DNA of 20,736 nucleotides from IMG/VR virus record IMGVR_UViG_3300017726_000112, positions 1 through 20,736 of that record, one strand, 5' to 3'. The notes under the pieces were generated by a model. That model did no database searches, was not told the DNA's origin, and was given only the letters and a program-made list of their open reading frames with translations. Source of the DNA: a virus. Shown here piece after piece: positions 8,849 to 16,199 of the stretch; position 1 is the stretch's first letter; each line of letters starts with the position of its first letter. Position numbers and translations under genes: made by a program.

Positions 8849-9029
8849 TCACTTTGTCCCTCAAGTACTGTAGTTGCCGTAGAGTACGTATAGCACCCTG
8901 ATGCCTATATAACTCAGACGTGTCTGTAACACTCTCCATGCTACGGTGTTGTGTGGAGATGCGCTCCTCAAGTTCAACAAGAAACGCATCCCAGATCTGT
9001 TTATCGTTAACTAGCTTTTTAAGCGACAT
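8841..9029 (-). CDS. Small helical protein between portal and internal protein
   Basis: 62 residues from ATG 9029 (MSLKKLVNDKQIWDAFLVELEERIS). A GTG at 9050 is also in frame but would lengthen the overlap with the portal gene to 32 bases and lacks a better ribosome site. Predicted as two amphipathic helices with a QGAIRTLRQLQYLRDKVNG end. Small charged proteins of this size commonly sit next to the portal gene in marine podoviruses; function unknown. It overlaps the portal stop by 11 bases and the next start by 8, so all three genes are translationally linked. Confidence 0.7.
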   Translation of the reverse strand: MSLKKLVNDKQIWDAFLVELEERISTQHRSMESVTDTSELYRHQGAIRTLRQLQYLRDKVNG

Positions 9030-11148
9030 TACCAGTGAACCCTTGCTCACCCGGTGTAGGCGCAGTACCGATACCTATCTGAGAGCCACCACCACCTGAG
9101 GTGTCCTGTACGCCCTGTGGAGCCTGTCCTTCTGGTGCTGGGCTACCCTGAGGCATGTTTACGCCTTCTGGCCCTGTAGGAGCCGCTGGTGGCTGCTGGA
9201 AGCCTTTGAGGATCTCAGCTTGGATAGCAGCATCCTGCATAGAGTTAGTAACCTTGTCAGGATCAAGATCCATAGACTTAGCAATCTCACGAATGATATA
9301 GTCCATCTTAGCGAAGGGAGCTAATACTGGATTCTGTGCAACCTGCAAGAACTGCATCAAGCGCTGTGACCGTACTTCGTTAGCCATTAAGCTCTCTGTA
9401 CCAGAAGCATGTACCTCTAAGTCACCACGAATCTGACTATCAAAGTCAAACTGCATGTTGAATGAGAAGAAAGCTTTACCTAAGGGGCGGATAAGATAAT
9501 CATCAACGTTCTTAACTACCGTCCGAATAGAACCGTTAGCAGCAGACATAAGCATAGAAATACCAGAAGCTGTACGCCCAACGCCAGATACTCCGGTTTG
9601 TCCGTGAGCGAAGCTAGGGAATCCAGTACTCTCATCTGCTAATACTCGTGCCTTATCAAACAGTTGCATGTTCTCCTGTGCAACATTCGGGAACTTAGTA
9701 CCAAAGATGCCTTGACCTGGAGCACCACCTTGGCGGCGGAAGACCTTACCGGGGTACACAGATAAGTCTTGACCGGGAACCATGTTAGTCTCATCTACTT
9801 CGATGATAAGGTTACCAGACAGTGCAGCGTTGTCAATAGCCATACGCATAAAGCCATTCATCAACGTCTGTGTGTCATCCATGTTCTCAGCAATACCTAC
9901 GCCAAAGAAGCTGTAGGGGTTATGCTCATAGGGAACAGCATAGTAAGGAATACGTGTTGGTTTGAATGGGTTAAGTACAAACCGTAGTACCTCACCATTA
10001 CATACCCATACGTTGCAGTTAACTTCATCCAAGTCTTTCAATGACTTAGGAATATCTACACCGTGCTCTTCAAGTACGTCTACGTCTACAAAGCCCCAGA
10101 ACTCCAACACTTCCCAGCGTTCAGAGTTTGGCTGTGTATCGTCATCCTCCATAGTCATTTCCCAGTACTTCTGGATGTAGTCTGGCCCTTTATCAATAGC
10201 CAAACCAATAGAGTCAGACATGAAGTAAGGACGCCCTTTAAGCGCACGTAATTGTGTACGTGACATCTTATGGCGCTGCACTACGTATTCTGCATCATCC
10301 ATAGACTTAGCTTCTGGGTCAGGGTAAAAGTCCCATACAGAAACGTGGCTACACTCAGGAACAGTCTTTACTAGAGGGTCGTACTCACCTTGGTCATCCC
10401 AATTAGGGTATTCCTTATCTACAGCAAACGGGCCTTTCATAACACCTGTACCAAGCAAAGCCATCTCAAATGCCATAGAGCGTAGGTGTACAGAAGCACC
10501 TGACTCTTGAAGTTGATCGTGGATCTTCTTTTCCATCTTCTTAGCAGCAATCATAGCTGGATGGAATGTTACAGTAGTAGGTGTAGTACCATCACCCTCA
10601 ACGATCTTATCAGATACCGCTTCAAGCTTAGTAGTTAATGGGCCTAAACGCTTAGCTAAGTCAGTAAGAGTTTCACCAGGTTTTAACTGTGTTTCACCAT
10701 CTATCAAGTAAGGTTGTGCAGTTTTAGTTTGCATTACATCACTTAGAGCCGAACCTGCTGCTTTAGCATTAGGGTCTAAGTTGATGTGTACAGACTCAGA
10801 CACACCGTCAGGTAATACAGAAGGATTTACTGAGAGAGGAAACTTGTTATTACCAAACAGTACATCTACGATCTGACCGTATGCAGCAAGTGTCTTGGTC
10901 TTAGTAACCTTAACAAACACACGAGACTTCTCAGTATCTGTAAACTGTACATCTTTACCATACAAACCACGATAGTTACGGTAAGCTTTAAGCCACCGCT
11001 CTTCGTCTGCATAGCGTGAGTCTTCTGCACGTTTATAGCGTTCTGCTACAAAAGACACTACACTGGATTTAGTCTCAAAGATTTTGTCTTCGCTATCTTC
11101 TGCAGCTACGACTTCATCTGTTTCAAACATTTCTTCTTGTTCTGCCAT
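9019..11148 (-). CDS. Portal (head-tail connector) protein
   Basis: 709 residues from ATG 11148; an in-frame TTG two codons earlier overlaps the terminase stop and is less likely. The length fits podovirus portals. The acidic N-terminal tail (MAEQEEMFETDEVVAAEDSED) precedes the helix YKRAEDSRYADEERWLKAYRNYRGLYG. Typical portal text follows: FVKVTKTKTLAAYGQIVDVLFGN, ECSHVSVWDFYPDPEAKSMDDAEYVV, LNPFKPTRIPYYAVPYEHNPYSFFGVGIAEN, then DTQTLMNGFMRMAIDNAALSGN and GRTASGISMLMSAANGSIRT. The C-terminal ~70 residues are Pro/Gly/Gln-rich and probably disordered. It forms the dodecameric ring through which DNA enters and leaves. The preceding gene is the large terminase, its motor partner. Confidence 0.85.
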   Translation of the reverse strand: MAEQEEMFETDEVVAAEDSEDKIFETKSSVVSFVAERYKRAEDSRYADEERWLKAYRNYRGLYGKDVQFTDTEKSRVFVKVTKTKTLAAYGQIVDVLFGNNKFPLSVNPSVLPDGVSESVHINLDPNAKAAGSALSDVMQTKTAQPYLIDGETQLKPGETLTDLAKRLGPLTTKLEAVSDKIVEGDGTTPTTVTFHPAMIAAKKMEKKIHDQLQESGASVHLRSMAFEMALLGTGVMKGPFAVDKEYPNWDDQGEYDPLVKTVPECSHVSVWDFYPDPEAKSMDDAEYVVQRHKMSRTQLRALKGRPYFMSDSIGLAIDKGPDYIQKYWEMTMEDDDTQPNSERWEVLEFWGFVDVDVLEEHGVDIPKSLKDLDEVNCNVWVCNGEVLRFVLNPFKPTRIPYYAVPYEHNPYSFFGVGIAENMDDTQTLMNGFMRMAIDNAALSGNLIIEVDETNMVPGQDLSVYPGKVFRRQGGAPGQGIFGTKFPNVAQENMQLFDKARVLADESTGFPSFAHGQTGVSGVGRTASGISMLMSAANGSIRTVVKNVDDYLIRPLGKAFFSFNMQFDFDSQIRGDLEVHASGTESLMANEVRSQRLMQFLQVAQNPVLAPFAKMDYIIREIAKSMDLDPDKVTNSMQDAAIQAEILKGFQQPPAAPTGPEGVNMPQGSPAPEGQAPQGVQDTSGGGGSQIGIGTAPTPGEQGFTGNVA

Positions 11149-11150
11149 TA

Positions 11151-12635
11151 TCAATACCCGAATGATGGATCACTAGCTTGAAAACCAGTGCGTTGTTTTG
11201 CTGGGTTGTAATCCCATATGCTGCTACGTGGACGTGTCATTATACCATACCTTAGAGCGTCATAAAGGTGATCCTCTGCGTGAGTATCAACATCTTCTGG
11301 ATTCTTCTTATCCAGAGGAATACTAGGAATCTGTGCAATAGTGTTAGTGCAGTTGTCCATAAACACAAGTTGTGGCTTCTCAGTGAACTCATCCACCTTC
11401 AATCGCCTATGTATCTCGTTCTTACCTGCGACACGTGAGCCTCTTGACCTGTCAGACGGACGCCAGCGGCATCCCTTTTGATTCATCTGCTCTGCCAAGC
11501 TAGGCCCAGTGTCGCCACGGTTGTGCCATAAAGAACTATCTAGCACCCCGTATCTCATTGTACCATCTTTTGATTCTGCTTCCAAGATTAAATCTGCTAA
11601 GTCAGAAGCTGTAACTTTAGAGACATACATCTCACGGTATACAATTACTTGTTCGTCAGGAGCTACAGCAAACCACAGAACGCCAGTGTAACTACCATAC
11701 CCGTAATCACAAGCCCTAAACTTTGCCCAAGAGTCAGGGATCTCGAATGCGTCTACGACATGTACTTTTCTGTCAAACTCTGGAAAAGCGGCACCCTCAT
11801 TAATATCCCAGTTACCTTCAAGTAGCTGCTTACGCTGATGCTCCGGCAGAGAGAGAAGCATTGCTTCATAGTCTCCAGAGTCAGATAAGTACGGATTGTC
11901 GAATAGAGAGGCTGGAATAAAGCGTCTTTTAAATAGAGGCTCACCCTCTTTACTGTGACCTTTAGGGAAGGTGATTGTTTCACCTGAGTCGATATCTGTT
12001 GCCCAAAAAGCTTTGCCTGCTCTTTCAGGGTCAATAAACATTTTCTTAACCCAAGCATGTCCTGCTCCTCCGGGGTTTGTTGTGGCTCTCATGTAAAGCC
12101 CAAGCTCTGACGCATGTGCAGACCTCAAGCGTGATCTCATATAACCCCAAGCGTAAGGGCTAGTCCATTGTGTAAGTTCGTCAAAACCAATCCAATTAAA
12201 AGCCTGCCCTTGGTAACGGGTAACATCTGTGTCTTTATCCAAGTACGACATCCAGAGGCGACCACCTCTAGGAGATATCCATTGCGACTTACGCTCTGAC
12301 CATTTGATTCCCGGTACTGCACGTGGGTACAACTCCTGTGACTTCTGTATTAGTTCTCTTAGTTCTTCTGTAGTGTGACGTACAAGTAGTCCAGAGAAGT
12401 TAGGATCATTCAAACCGTGTAGTGGATCAGCTAACATAGCGTATGACTTACCACCACCAGCGGCACCACCATAAAGTACTTCACGCTCTGAGGCACTAAG
12501 GAAGCTTGTTTGGGGGCCGGGGTTTGGCTTGAACACAACATCCATAGCCGCATCTACATCATACTCAGGGGCTTTGACTTGCGCAGGAACAGTCTCTACC
12601 TTGGGGGTGGCGACTACTTCAACTGTCTCTGTCAA
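11151..12635 (-). CDS. terL: Terminase large subunit (packaging ATPase-nuclease)
   Basis: Walker A is clear (LYGGAAGGGKSYA, ~55-66 of the short form), Walker B is WIGFDE (~150), and the RNase H-like nuclease acids are seen in RACDYGYG (~307), GVLDSS (~365) and AEDHLYDALRYG (~457). It packages DNA through the portal and cuts the concatemer. The frame stays open to TTG 12758 (535 aa), but that part lies fully inside the overlapping HTH gene and is a Lys/Ser-rich reading of its bases. I prefer TTG 12635, giving 494 residues and a 17-base overlap; ATG 12545 is another option. The ribosome site is weak in every case, so the start is uncertain while the identity is not. Confidence 0.88.
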   Translation of the reverse strand: MTETVEVVATPKVETVPAQVKAPEYDVDAAMDVVFKPNPGPQTSFLSASEREVLYGGAAGGGKSYAMLADPLHGLNDPNFSGLLVRHTTEELRELIQKSQELYPRAVPGIKWSERKSQWISPRGGRLWMSYLDKDTDVTRYQGQAFNWIGFDELTQWTSPYAWGYMRSRLRSAHASELGLYMRATTNPGGAGHAWVKKMFIDPERAGKAFWATDIDSGETITFPKGHSKEGEPLFKRRFIPASLFDNPYLSDSGDYEAMLLSLPEHQRKQLLEGNWDINEGAAFPEFDRKVHVVDAFEIPDSWAKFRACDYGYGSYTGVLWFAVAPDEQVIVYREMYVSKVTASDLADLILEAESKDGTMRYGVLDSSLWHNRGDTGPSLAEQMNQKGCRWRPSDRSRGSRVAGKNEIHRRLKVDEFTEKPQLVFMDNCTNTIAQIPSIPLDKKNPEDVDTHAEDHLYDALRYGIMTRPRSSIWDYNPAKQRTGFQASDPSFGY

Positions 12636-13035
12636 TTTCTGCGTATGCCCCGACCCCTTTGGCTTCAAGCTTTTCGATTTCCTCAAGGGTTTCTTTGAGC
12701 CACTTGGCAAGCTTGCGTTTAATTGCAATTGTTTTTTTACGTCTTTGCTCAACTTCAATTCGCCTCTTTAAGCCTGTATGGCCTATACTACGACCAGTTT
12801 CTCTGCTTAGCCAGTGGGCTACTGCACGATAACTATACTGCTTTAAGTGGCGCTTGGCAAGTTCTAAAGCTTCTAGTTCAGACTCAATAGGTACAAGTAG
12901 TTTGTCGTTGTCAGGATGTAGCTCGTAACCAAAGGGGATACGTTTTGTTACCCTTACAATGGTATGCCATTTCTTGTTGTGGTTCTTTGGCGGTAACGGT
13001 AGCTGCCAAAAACCTAGATCTCTTTCAGGTATTAT
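12619..13035 (-). CDS. HTH protein lacking a canonical start codon
   Basis: An open frame of 138 codons plus stop with convincing protein text: IPERDLGFWQLPLPPKNHNK, KRIPFGYELHPDNDKLLVP, ELEALELAKRHLKQYSYRAVA, HWLSRETGRSIGHTGLKRRI and a basic C-terminal helix ending GVGAYAEIDRDS. YSYRAVAHWLSRETGR..GHTGLKRRI looks like a helix-turn-helix of the kind found in phage packaging or recombinase-like proteins. No ATG, GTG or TTG occurs in frame between the small terminase stop and the end of the gene. An ATA at 13035 (or 13032) has AGAAGG 9 bases upstream and overlaps the upstream stop as ATAA, so ATA initiation is possible; so is a -1 frameshift from the small terminase frame, or a sequence error. 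The role may be DNA recognition during packaging, beside the terminase genes. Confidence 0.6.
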   Translation of the reverse strand: MIPERDLGFWQLPLPPKNHNKKWHTIVRVTKRIPFGYELHPDNDKLLVPIESELEALELAKRHLKQYSYRAVAHWLSRETGRSIGHTGLKRRIEVEQRRKKTIAIKRKLAKWLKETLEEIEKLEAKGVGAYAEIDRDS

Positions 13036-13400
13036 TCGTTTGAACCTTCTTTTGGTGGCAGATAGAAGATGCCTCCGCCAGATGTTACGTCTACTTTGTC
13101 TACCTTACCAAGTCCTGCACGATCAAGCAAGTCTTTTGCTGCTACCATCTTTTCTTTAATGCCTAACTCTGTAGGGTCATACAAAGCACCTACCATAGCC
13201 ATAGCTGCCTTAGGTGCAGTACGTGCAAAGTACGTGCGTGTCTTCTCACCAATCTCATCCTTGAGAGCCTCAACAATAGCAGCCGTACTTGAAGCAGGAT
13301 CATAACCTGCCAGTTTCTTAGCTGCTACTGCATCACCGTTAGCCTCATCAAAGAGTACCTCTAAGAAGCGCTGTTGCTTTTCTGTTAATGCTCTAGCCAT
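13032..13400 (-). CDS. terS: Terminase small subunit-like protein
   Basis: 122 residues, ATG 13400 with AAGGA upstream. LTEKQQRFLEVLFDEANGDAVAAKKLAGYDP is the recognisable N-terminal pattern of small terminases (LTxKQxxF...A...AGY), forming the DNA-binding helix-turn-helix. It is followed by ALKDEIGEKTRTYFARTAPKAAMAMV and KEKMVAAKDLLDRAGLGKVDKV, helices that oligomerise in this family. The tail GGGIFYLPPKEGSNE is typical of the large-terminase contact. It precedes the HTH gene and the large subunit. It is slightly shorter than many small terminases. The reading frame ends just where the following frame begins in -1 register. Confidence 0.7.
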   Translation of the reverse strand: MARALTEKQQRFLEVLFDEANGDAVAAKKLAGYDPASSTAAIVEALKDEIGEKTRTYFARTAPKAAMAMVGALYDPTELGIKEKMVAAKDLLDRAGLGKVDKVDVTSGGGIFYLPPKEGSNE

Positions 13401-13409
13401 AGTATTTCC

Positions 13410-13991
13410 TTATAGAGGATTATTGACTAGCTCATCATACGCTTTCCAGATATCATCTACTTCTGTTTGTAGAGTGTCTAGCGTATCGCCTAGTCCGTCT
13501 GTAATAGTTGTAGCCTTATCCACTTGGCTACGAAGGTCTAGTAACAGCTTCTGCTGCTCTAGGATCTGTGTCATGTTTGTGCTTAGCTGTGCAAGCTTCT
13601 GATTCAAACCACGTACATCGTTATCTGCAATAGCCTGCTCTAAGGTTTGTATACGAGATACAAGCTTAGCTTCTAGCTCCTGAGACTTAGTGAGTAGCAT
13701 AGAGTCTAAAGCTACAATCTCACCACTAAGGTTATTGTTTACCTCTGTGAGGTTGCGCTGGGCTACAGTTTCTACTGAAGTGACACGTTTGTCTAGCTGA
13801 CCCGCCTTAGAGTCAAAGGATGCAGACTTATCTACAACCTCTGCAATACCAGCCTCAACACCGTAGAAGCGTTGCAGTGTATCGTAAGACCACCATACAC
13901 CACCTGCAACTGTAGAAAGAACTGGAAGTGCTACAGCAACCATCCAGCCCTTAATGTTGTAACCACCTATGCTAAACTCAAAGTCCATCAT
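13410..13991 (-). CDS. Membrane-anchored coiled-coil protein
   Basis: 193 residues. A short N-terminal part (MMDFEFSIGGYNIKGW) leads into one membrane segment (MVAVALPVLSTVAGGVWW, ~17-34), then a long heptad-patterned coiled coil (~60-185, VTSVETVAQRNLTEVNNNL...LLLDLRSQVDKATTI...LDTLQTEVDDIWKAYDELV). This is the shape of an inner-membrane spanin or of a tail or core protein that touches the membrane. I recall similar ~190-residue membrane coiled-coil proteins in other marine phages. Its start overlaps the preceding stop as ATGATGA. With the exported proteins just upstream it could belong to a lysis or envelope module, but no endolysin is visible nearby. Confidence 0.6.
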   Translation of the reverse strand: MMDFEFSIGGYNIKGWMVAVALPVLSTVAGGVWWSYDTLQRFYGVEAGIAEVVDKSASFDSKAGQLDKRVTSVETVAQRNLTEVNNNLSGEIVALDSMLLTKSQELEAKLVSRIQTLEQAIADNDVRGLNQKLAQLSTNMTQILEQQKLLLDLRSQVDKATTITDGLGDTLDTLQTEVDDIWKAYDELVNNPL

Positions 13992-14824
13992 TGTGTTGGC
14001 ATTGCCCCATACTGATTAATGTATTCACCAGCAGCGTAGATCTCTGTGGCGTTCTTCATCTCAGGTGTCAGGTAGCCTTGAAAGCCTGTGCCAAACCCTG
14101 AGTCATCCCAAGTAATAACGAACTCATCAACTGACTGAGTGTAGGTAATAGCTGTGTAGCTACCAACCATGAAGTTACCCTGAGTAGCATAAGTATCTAC
14201 ACTAGCTGTAAGTTCATCGTTATTAGCAGCAGCCATAAAAGCACCAGCTTGTTGAGCAAAGTTCTCTACAGCAGCTACAGCTTCATTATATTCGTTAACT
14301 TCTGCTGTGTCAAGGCTGTATGCGTCTGTCTCTAACATACCCTGCAGTTCAACCTGCTCAGGCTTAGTATCTGCCTCTGCTGCTGTAGAAGCTACCTCAA
14401 CCGCTGTCATAACTACAGTCGTAGCAGCAGTAAGGTTATCTACTGCAGTGTTAAGACTATTCATGTTAGCTGCATGTTCTTGCATAAACATCTGCTCTGC
14501 TGTCTCAGCAATAGCGTAGTCATGGTTGAGTACAAGTTCTTTAGCTTCTAGATATGCGCCTATTTCCTCTGTAGTAATGATACCAGCATTAAGTGCATCA
14601 TCGTTAATGACACCACCAATAGCAGCATAACCTACAGCACCTACAGCTAGAACAGCACTATCAGTTATACGATCTTGTATATCACCAATAGAAGCGATAA
14701 GCATATCAATCTTCTCTTGCCCTGTCAGTGAGTACTCAGGGGGTGGTGGCGACTCTGCGTTTGCTACTGCGGAAACGGTCACTAAGGCTGAGCTTAGGAG
14801 TAGTGTCTTGAGCGATCTCTTCAT
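13988..14824 (-). CDS. Exported Ala-rich protein with Sec signal
   Basis: 278 residues, ATG 14824 with GAGGAAG upstream. Clear Sec signal peptide: MKRSLKTLLLSSALVTVSAVANA with a cut after ANA before ESPPPP. The mature part is Ala- and acid-rich, with a short hydrophobic Gly/Ala stretch (AVLAVGAVGYAAIGGV), helical segments (~100-190) and a C-terminal Tyr/Gly/Asp-rich region (ITWDDSGFGTGFQGYLTPEM). No Cys and no recognised enzyme motif. Its first 89 bases overlap the end of the upstream gene in another frame. Most phage late proteins are cytoplasmic, so a cleavable signal implies work in the periplasm or envelope during infection. Function unknown. Confidence 0.65.
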   Translation of the reverse strand: MKRSLKTLLLSSALVTVSAVANAESPPPPEYSLTGQEKIDMLIASIGDIQDRITDSAVLAVGAVGYAAIGGVINDDALNAGIITTEEIGAYLEAKELVLNHDYAIAETAEQMFMQEHAANMNSLNTAVDNLTAATTVVMTAVEVASTAAEADTKPEQVELQGMLETDAYSLDTAEVNEYNEAVAAVENFAQQAGAFMAAANNDELTASVDTYATQGNFMVGSYTAITYTQSVDEFVITWDDSGFGTGFQGYLTPEMKNATEIYAAGEYINQYGAMPTQ

Positions 14825-15458
14825 CTGTGTCTTCCTCTCCTACCCGTAACAGGGTATCCCAGAACGGTTGGTCTGTCTCATATCCAACTATGTAAAGCGC
14901 TGGACTCTCTCTGTACTTTTTTATTGCTGCCTTCCCCATGAGCAGCTTTCCCGTCTTACTGTCGTTGATAGGGCATGGTGTATTAGCTAACATCATACTC
15001 CTGAACACGACAGGGTCTTGACATAACACAGATATAGCAGATACCTGTAACCCTAAGCCACCAACTTGCTGTGGTGCGCCTAAGAGCCTAGCATTCTTCC
15101 TGCGATTACAAGACTCATCCTGTTGCATCTCACCACGAGATATACCGATAATGCTAACCTGTATCCCTGTAGAGCTAGGTAGTAAGCAACTGTCGTTACC
15201 ACCACCACCCATCATAGTAGGTGCTATCGCACTCATGACAGGAGCAGCACTACCAGCGCCTGTAGCATTGTAGTTATTAGTTACAGTCTCATCACTATTG
15301 TTACTATCTACAGTAGAGTTATCATAACCATTAGAGAAGTCACCAGTAACATCACCAGCCTGCGCAGTCATCCCCAATAACATCACGGAGATCAGGGTCA
15401 CTGCACATAAGCTGTAGAGCGGCATCTTTCTGACCGATATATGTAAGAGTTTGTGCAT
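14736..15458 (-). CDS. Exported Cys-containing protein of unknown function
   Basis: 240 residues from ATG 15458; ATG 15425 (MPLYSLCAV) is an equally good start and lies in the same signal sequence. The signal is MPLYSLCAVTLISVMLLGMTAQA before GDVTGDFSNGYD. The mature part begins with an Asn/Ser/Asp-rich linker and a Gly run (PTMMGGGGNDSCLLPSS), then IQVSIIGISRGEMQQDESCNRRKNARLL, LQVSAISVLCQDPVVFRSMM and NTPCPIND. Four spaced Cys suggest disulphides in the periplasm. The block from SAIAPT to CPIND resembles a marine phage ORFan I recall but cannot name. It overlaps both neighbours strongly, by 107 bases with the gene before and 89 with the one after. Function unknown. Confidence 0.6.
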   Translation of the reverse strand: MHKLLHISVRKMPLYSLCAVTLISVMLLGMTAQAGDVTGDFSNGYDNSTVDSNNSDETVTNNYNATGAGSAAPVMSAIAPTMMGGGGNDSCLLPSSTGIQVSIIGISRGEMQQDESCNRRKNARLLGAPQQVGGLGLQVSAISVLCQDPVVFRSMMLANTPCPINDSKTGKLLMGKAAIKKYRESPALYIVGYETDQPFWDTLLRVGEEDTDEEIAQDTTPKLSLSDRFRSSKRRVATTP

Positions 15459-15591
15459 CTAAGTTCCGTTGGCATTTGCTATCATTAGCTGGGCAAGAGG
15501 AAGGTAAGACCACATTTGAAGTACTACATGCAGTAGTTATACTCATACAAATCAGAAAAGCAAGACTATTTAAAGGATTCAGCCACGACAT
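15352..15591 (-). CDS. Small Cys-rich exported protein, possible lipoprotein
   Basis: 79 residues from ATG 15591; the frame extends further upstream, but that part overlaps the DUF1127-like gene. The N-terminus MSWLNPLNSLAFLICMSITTACSTS has a hydrophobic core followed by TTAC, a loose match to a lipobox (the -3 position is T, not L/V/I), so lipid attachment at Cys22 is only possible. The rest, LPSSCPANDSKCQRNLDAQTLTYIGQKDAALQLMCSDPDLRDVIGDDCAGW, has four more Cys. A short Cys-bearing exported protein overlapping a second exported protein in another frame recalls Rz1/Rz spanin gene architecture, but the partner lacks a coiled coil. Role unproven. Confidence 0.5.
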   Translation of the reverse strand: MSWLNPLNSLAFLICMSITTACSTSNVVLPSSCPANDSKCQRNLDAQTLTYIGQKDAALQLMCSDPDLRDVIGDDCAGW

Positions 15592-15736
15592 TGCGGATGT
15601 CGCCACGTGCGATACCAATGTCATGAAGTTCTTTGTCTGACATGTTAGTGAGAATCCAGTAGTCTGCACGAGCTTGCTGTGCCTTTTGTAAGCTTGCCAA
15701 GAAGTCTGTGAATGTTTTAATAATTAGTGCGAACAT
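15566..15736 (-). CDS. DUF1127-like small protein
   Basis: 56 residues, ATG 15736 with TAGGAAA upstream. MFALIIKTFTDFLASLQKAQ is an amphipathic helix, and RADYWILTNMSDKELHDIGIARGDIRNVVAESFK matches the DUF1127/YjiS signature (L..MSD.EL.DIGI.RGDI). In bacteria these short proteins occur mainly in alpha- and gammaproteobacteria; some alphaproteobacterial ones are linked to small-RNA regulation and phosphate or stress physiology (established for the family; mechanism poorly known). Here it sits inside the late phage operon just after a 5'-UTR hairpin, overlapping the next gene by 26 bases, so it is probably expressed in infection and may be host-derived. The Arg content is lower than in many host members. 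Confidence 0.75.
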   Translation of the reverse strand: MFALIIKTFTDFLASLQKAQQARADYWILTNMSDKELHDIGIARGDIRNVVAESFK

Positions 15737-15756
15737 GATATGTTTCCTATGTTAAG

Positions 15757-15774
15757 CCCAGCACTATTGCTAGG
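15757..15774 (-). promoter_or_regulatory. 5'-UTR stem-loop before the DUF1127-like gene
   Basis: Minus-strand RNA CCUAGC-AAUAGU-GCUGGG (six pairs, one U-G), followed by CUUAACAUAGGAAACAUAUC and the ATG. The gap 15737-15839 holds otherwise nothing recognisable. Stem, loop and downstream AACAUA(A)GGA(G/A)AA nearly repeat the element before the scaffold gene. Confidence 0.5.
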
Positions 15775-15839
15775 GACGTACATAGTTATACACATATGTC
15801 AGACAGTTACCTCTACTAAGTTTGCATACCCGTTATACG

Positions 15840-16199
15840 CTACACGCCTGAGAAAGTCTCTGTAACAGTCAGTATAGTGTCTACATGCCCGGCTGTTGCA
15901 GGTGTTACTTGTATCTTATCGCCAGGAGCTAAAACAATCTCAATATCTGAGAAGGTTATGTATTCGTTTGCACCCAAGTTCTTACCTGTGAGGAAGTGTG
16001 ATGTATAAGTATCTTCTGCAACATACCACTCAATCTCAAGGCTAACATTACCAAGAGTATTGATAATGTGAAGATAGCTAATCTCAGCCGTACAGTTAGG
16101 AGGACATGTATATACATCCTCTGTAGTAGTACCTGTGTTATGCCCGTAGACAGAACGCCTACGAGCAGGTCTACCTGCATGATTGAGTGTAACAGTCAT
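15840..16199 (-). CDS. Small beta-sandwich structural-type protein
   Basis: 119 residues, ATG 16199, which overlaps the preceding stop as TAATG. After a short basic N-terminus (GRPARRRSVYG) it is all beta-like: TEDVYTCPPNCTAEISYLHIINTLGNVSLEIEWYV, FLTGKNLGANEYITFSDIEIVLAPGDKIQVTPA, HVDTILTVTETF. Alternating hydrophobic strands with Gly/Asn/Pro turns and the LAPGDKIQV motif resemble small head-decoration or tail-attached proteins of marine phages. No signal peptide. Two Cys close together (CPPNC) may bind metal or form a disulphide. Virion role is inferred from fold pattern only. Confidence 0.55.
   Translation of the reverse strand: MTVTLNHAGRPARRRSVYGHNTGTTTEDVYTCPPNCTAEISYLHIINTLGNVSLEIEWYVAEDTYTSHFLTGKNLGANEYITFSDIEIVLAPGDKIQVTPATAGHVDTILTVTETFSGV

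Noticed and set aside
12636-12758. N-terminal extension of the large terminase from TTG 12758
   Set aside because: Lies wholly inside the overlapping HTH gene and reads as a Lys/Ser-rich frame shadow; a TTG with normal overlap exists at 12635.
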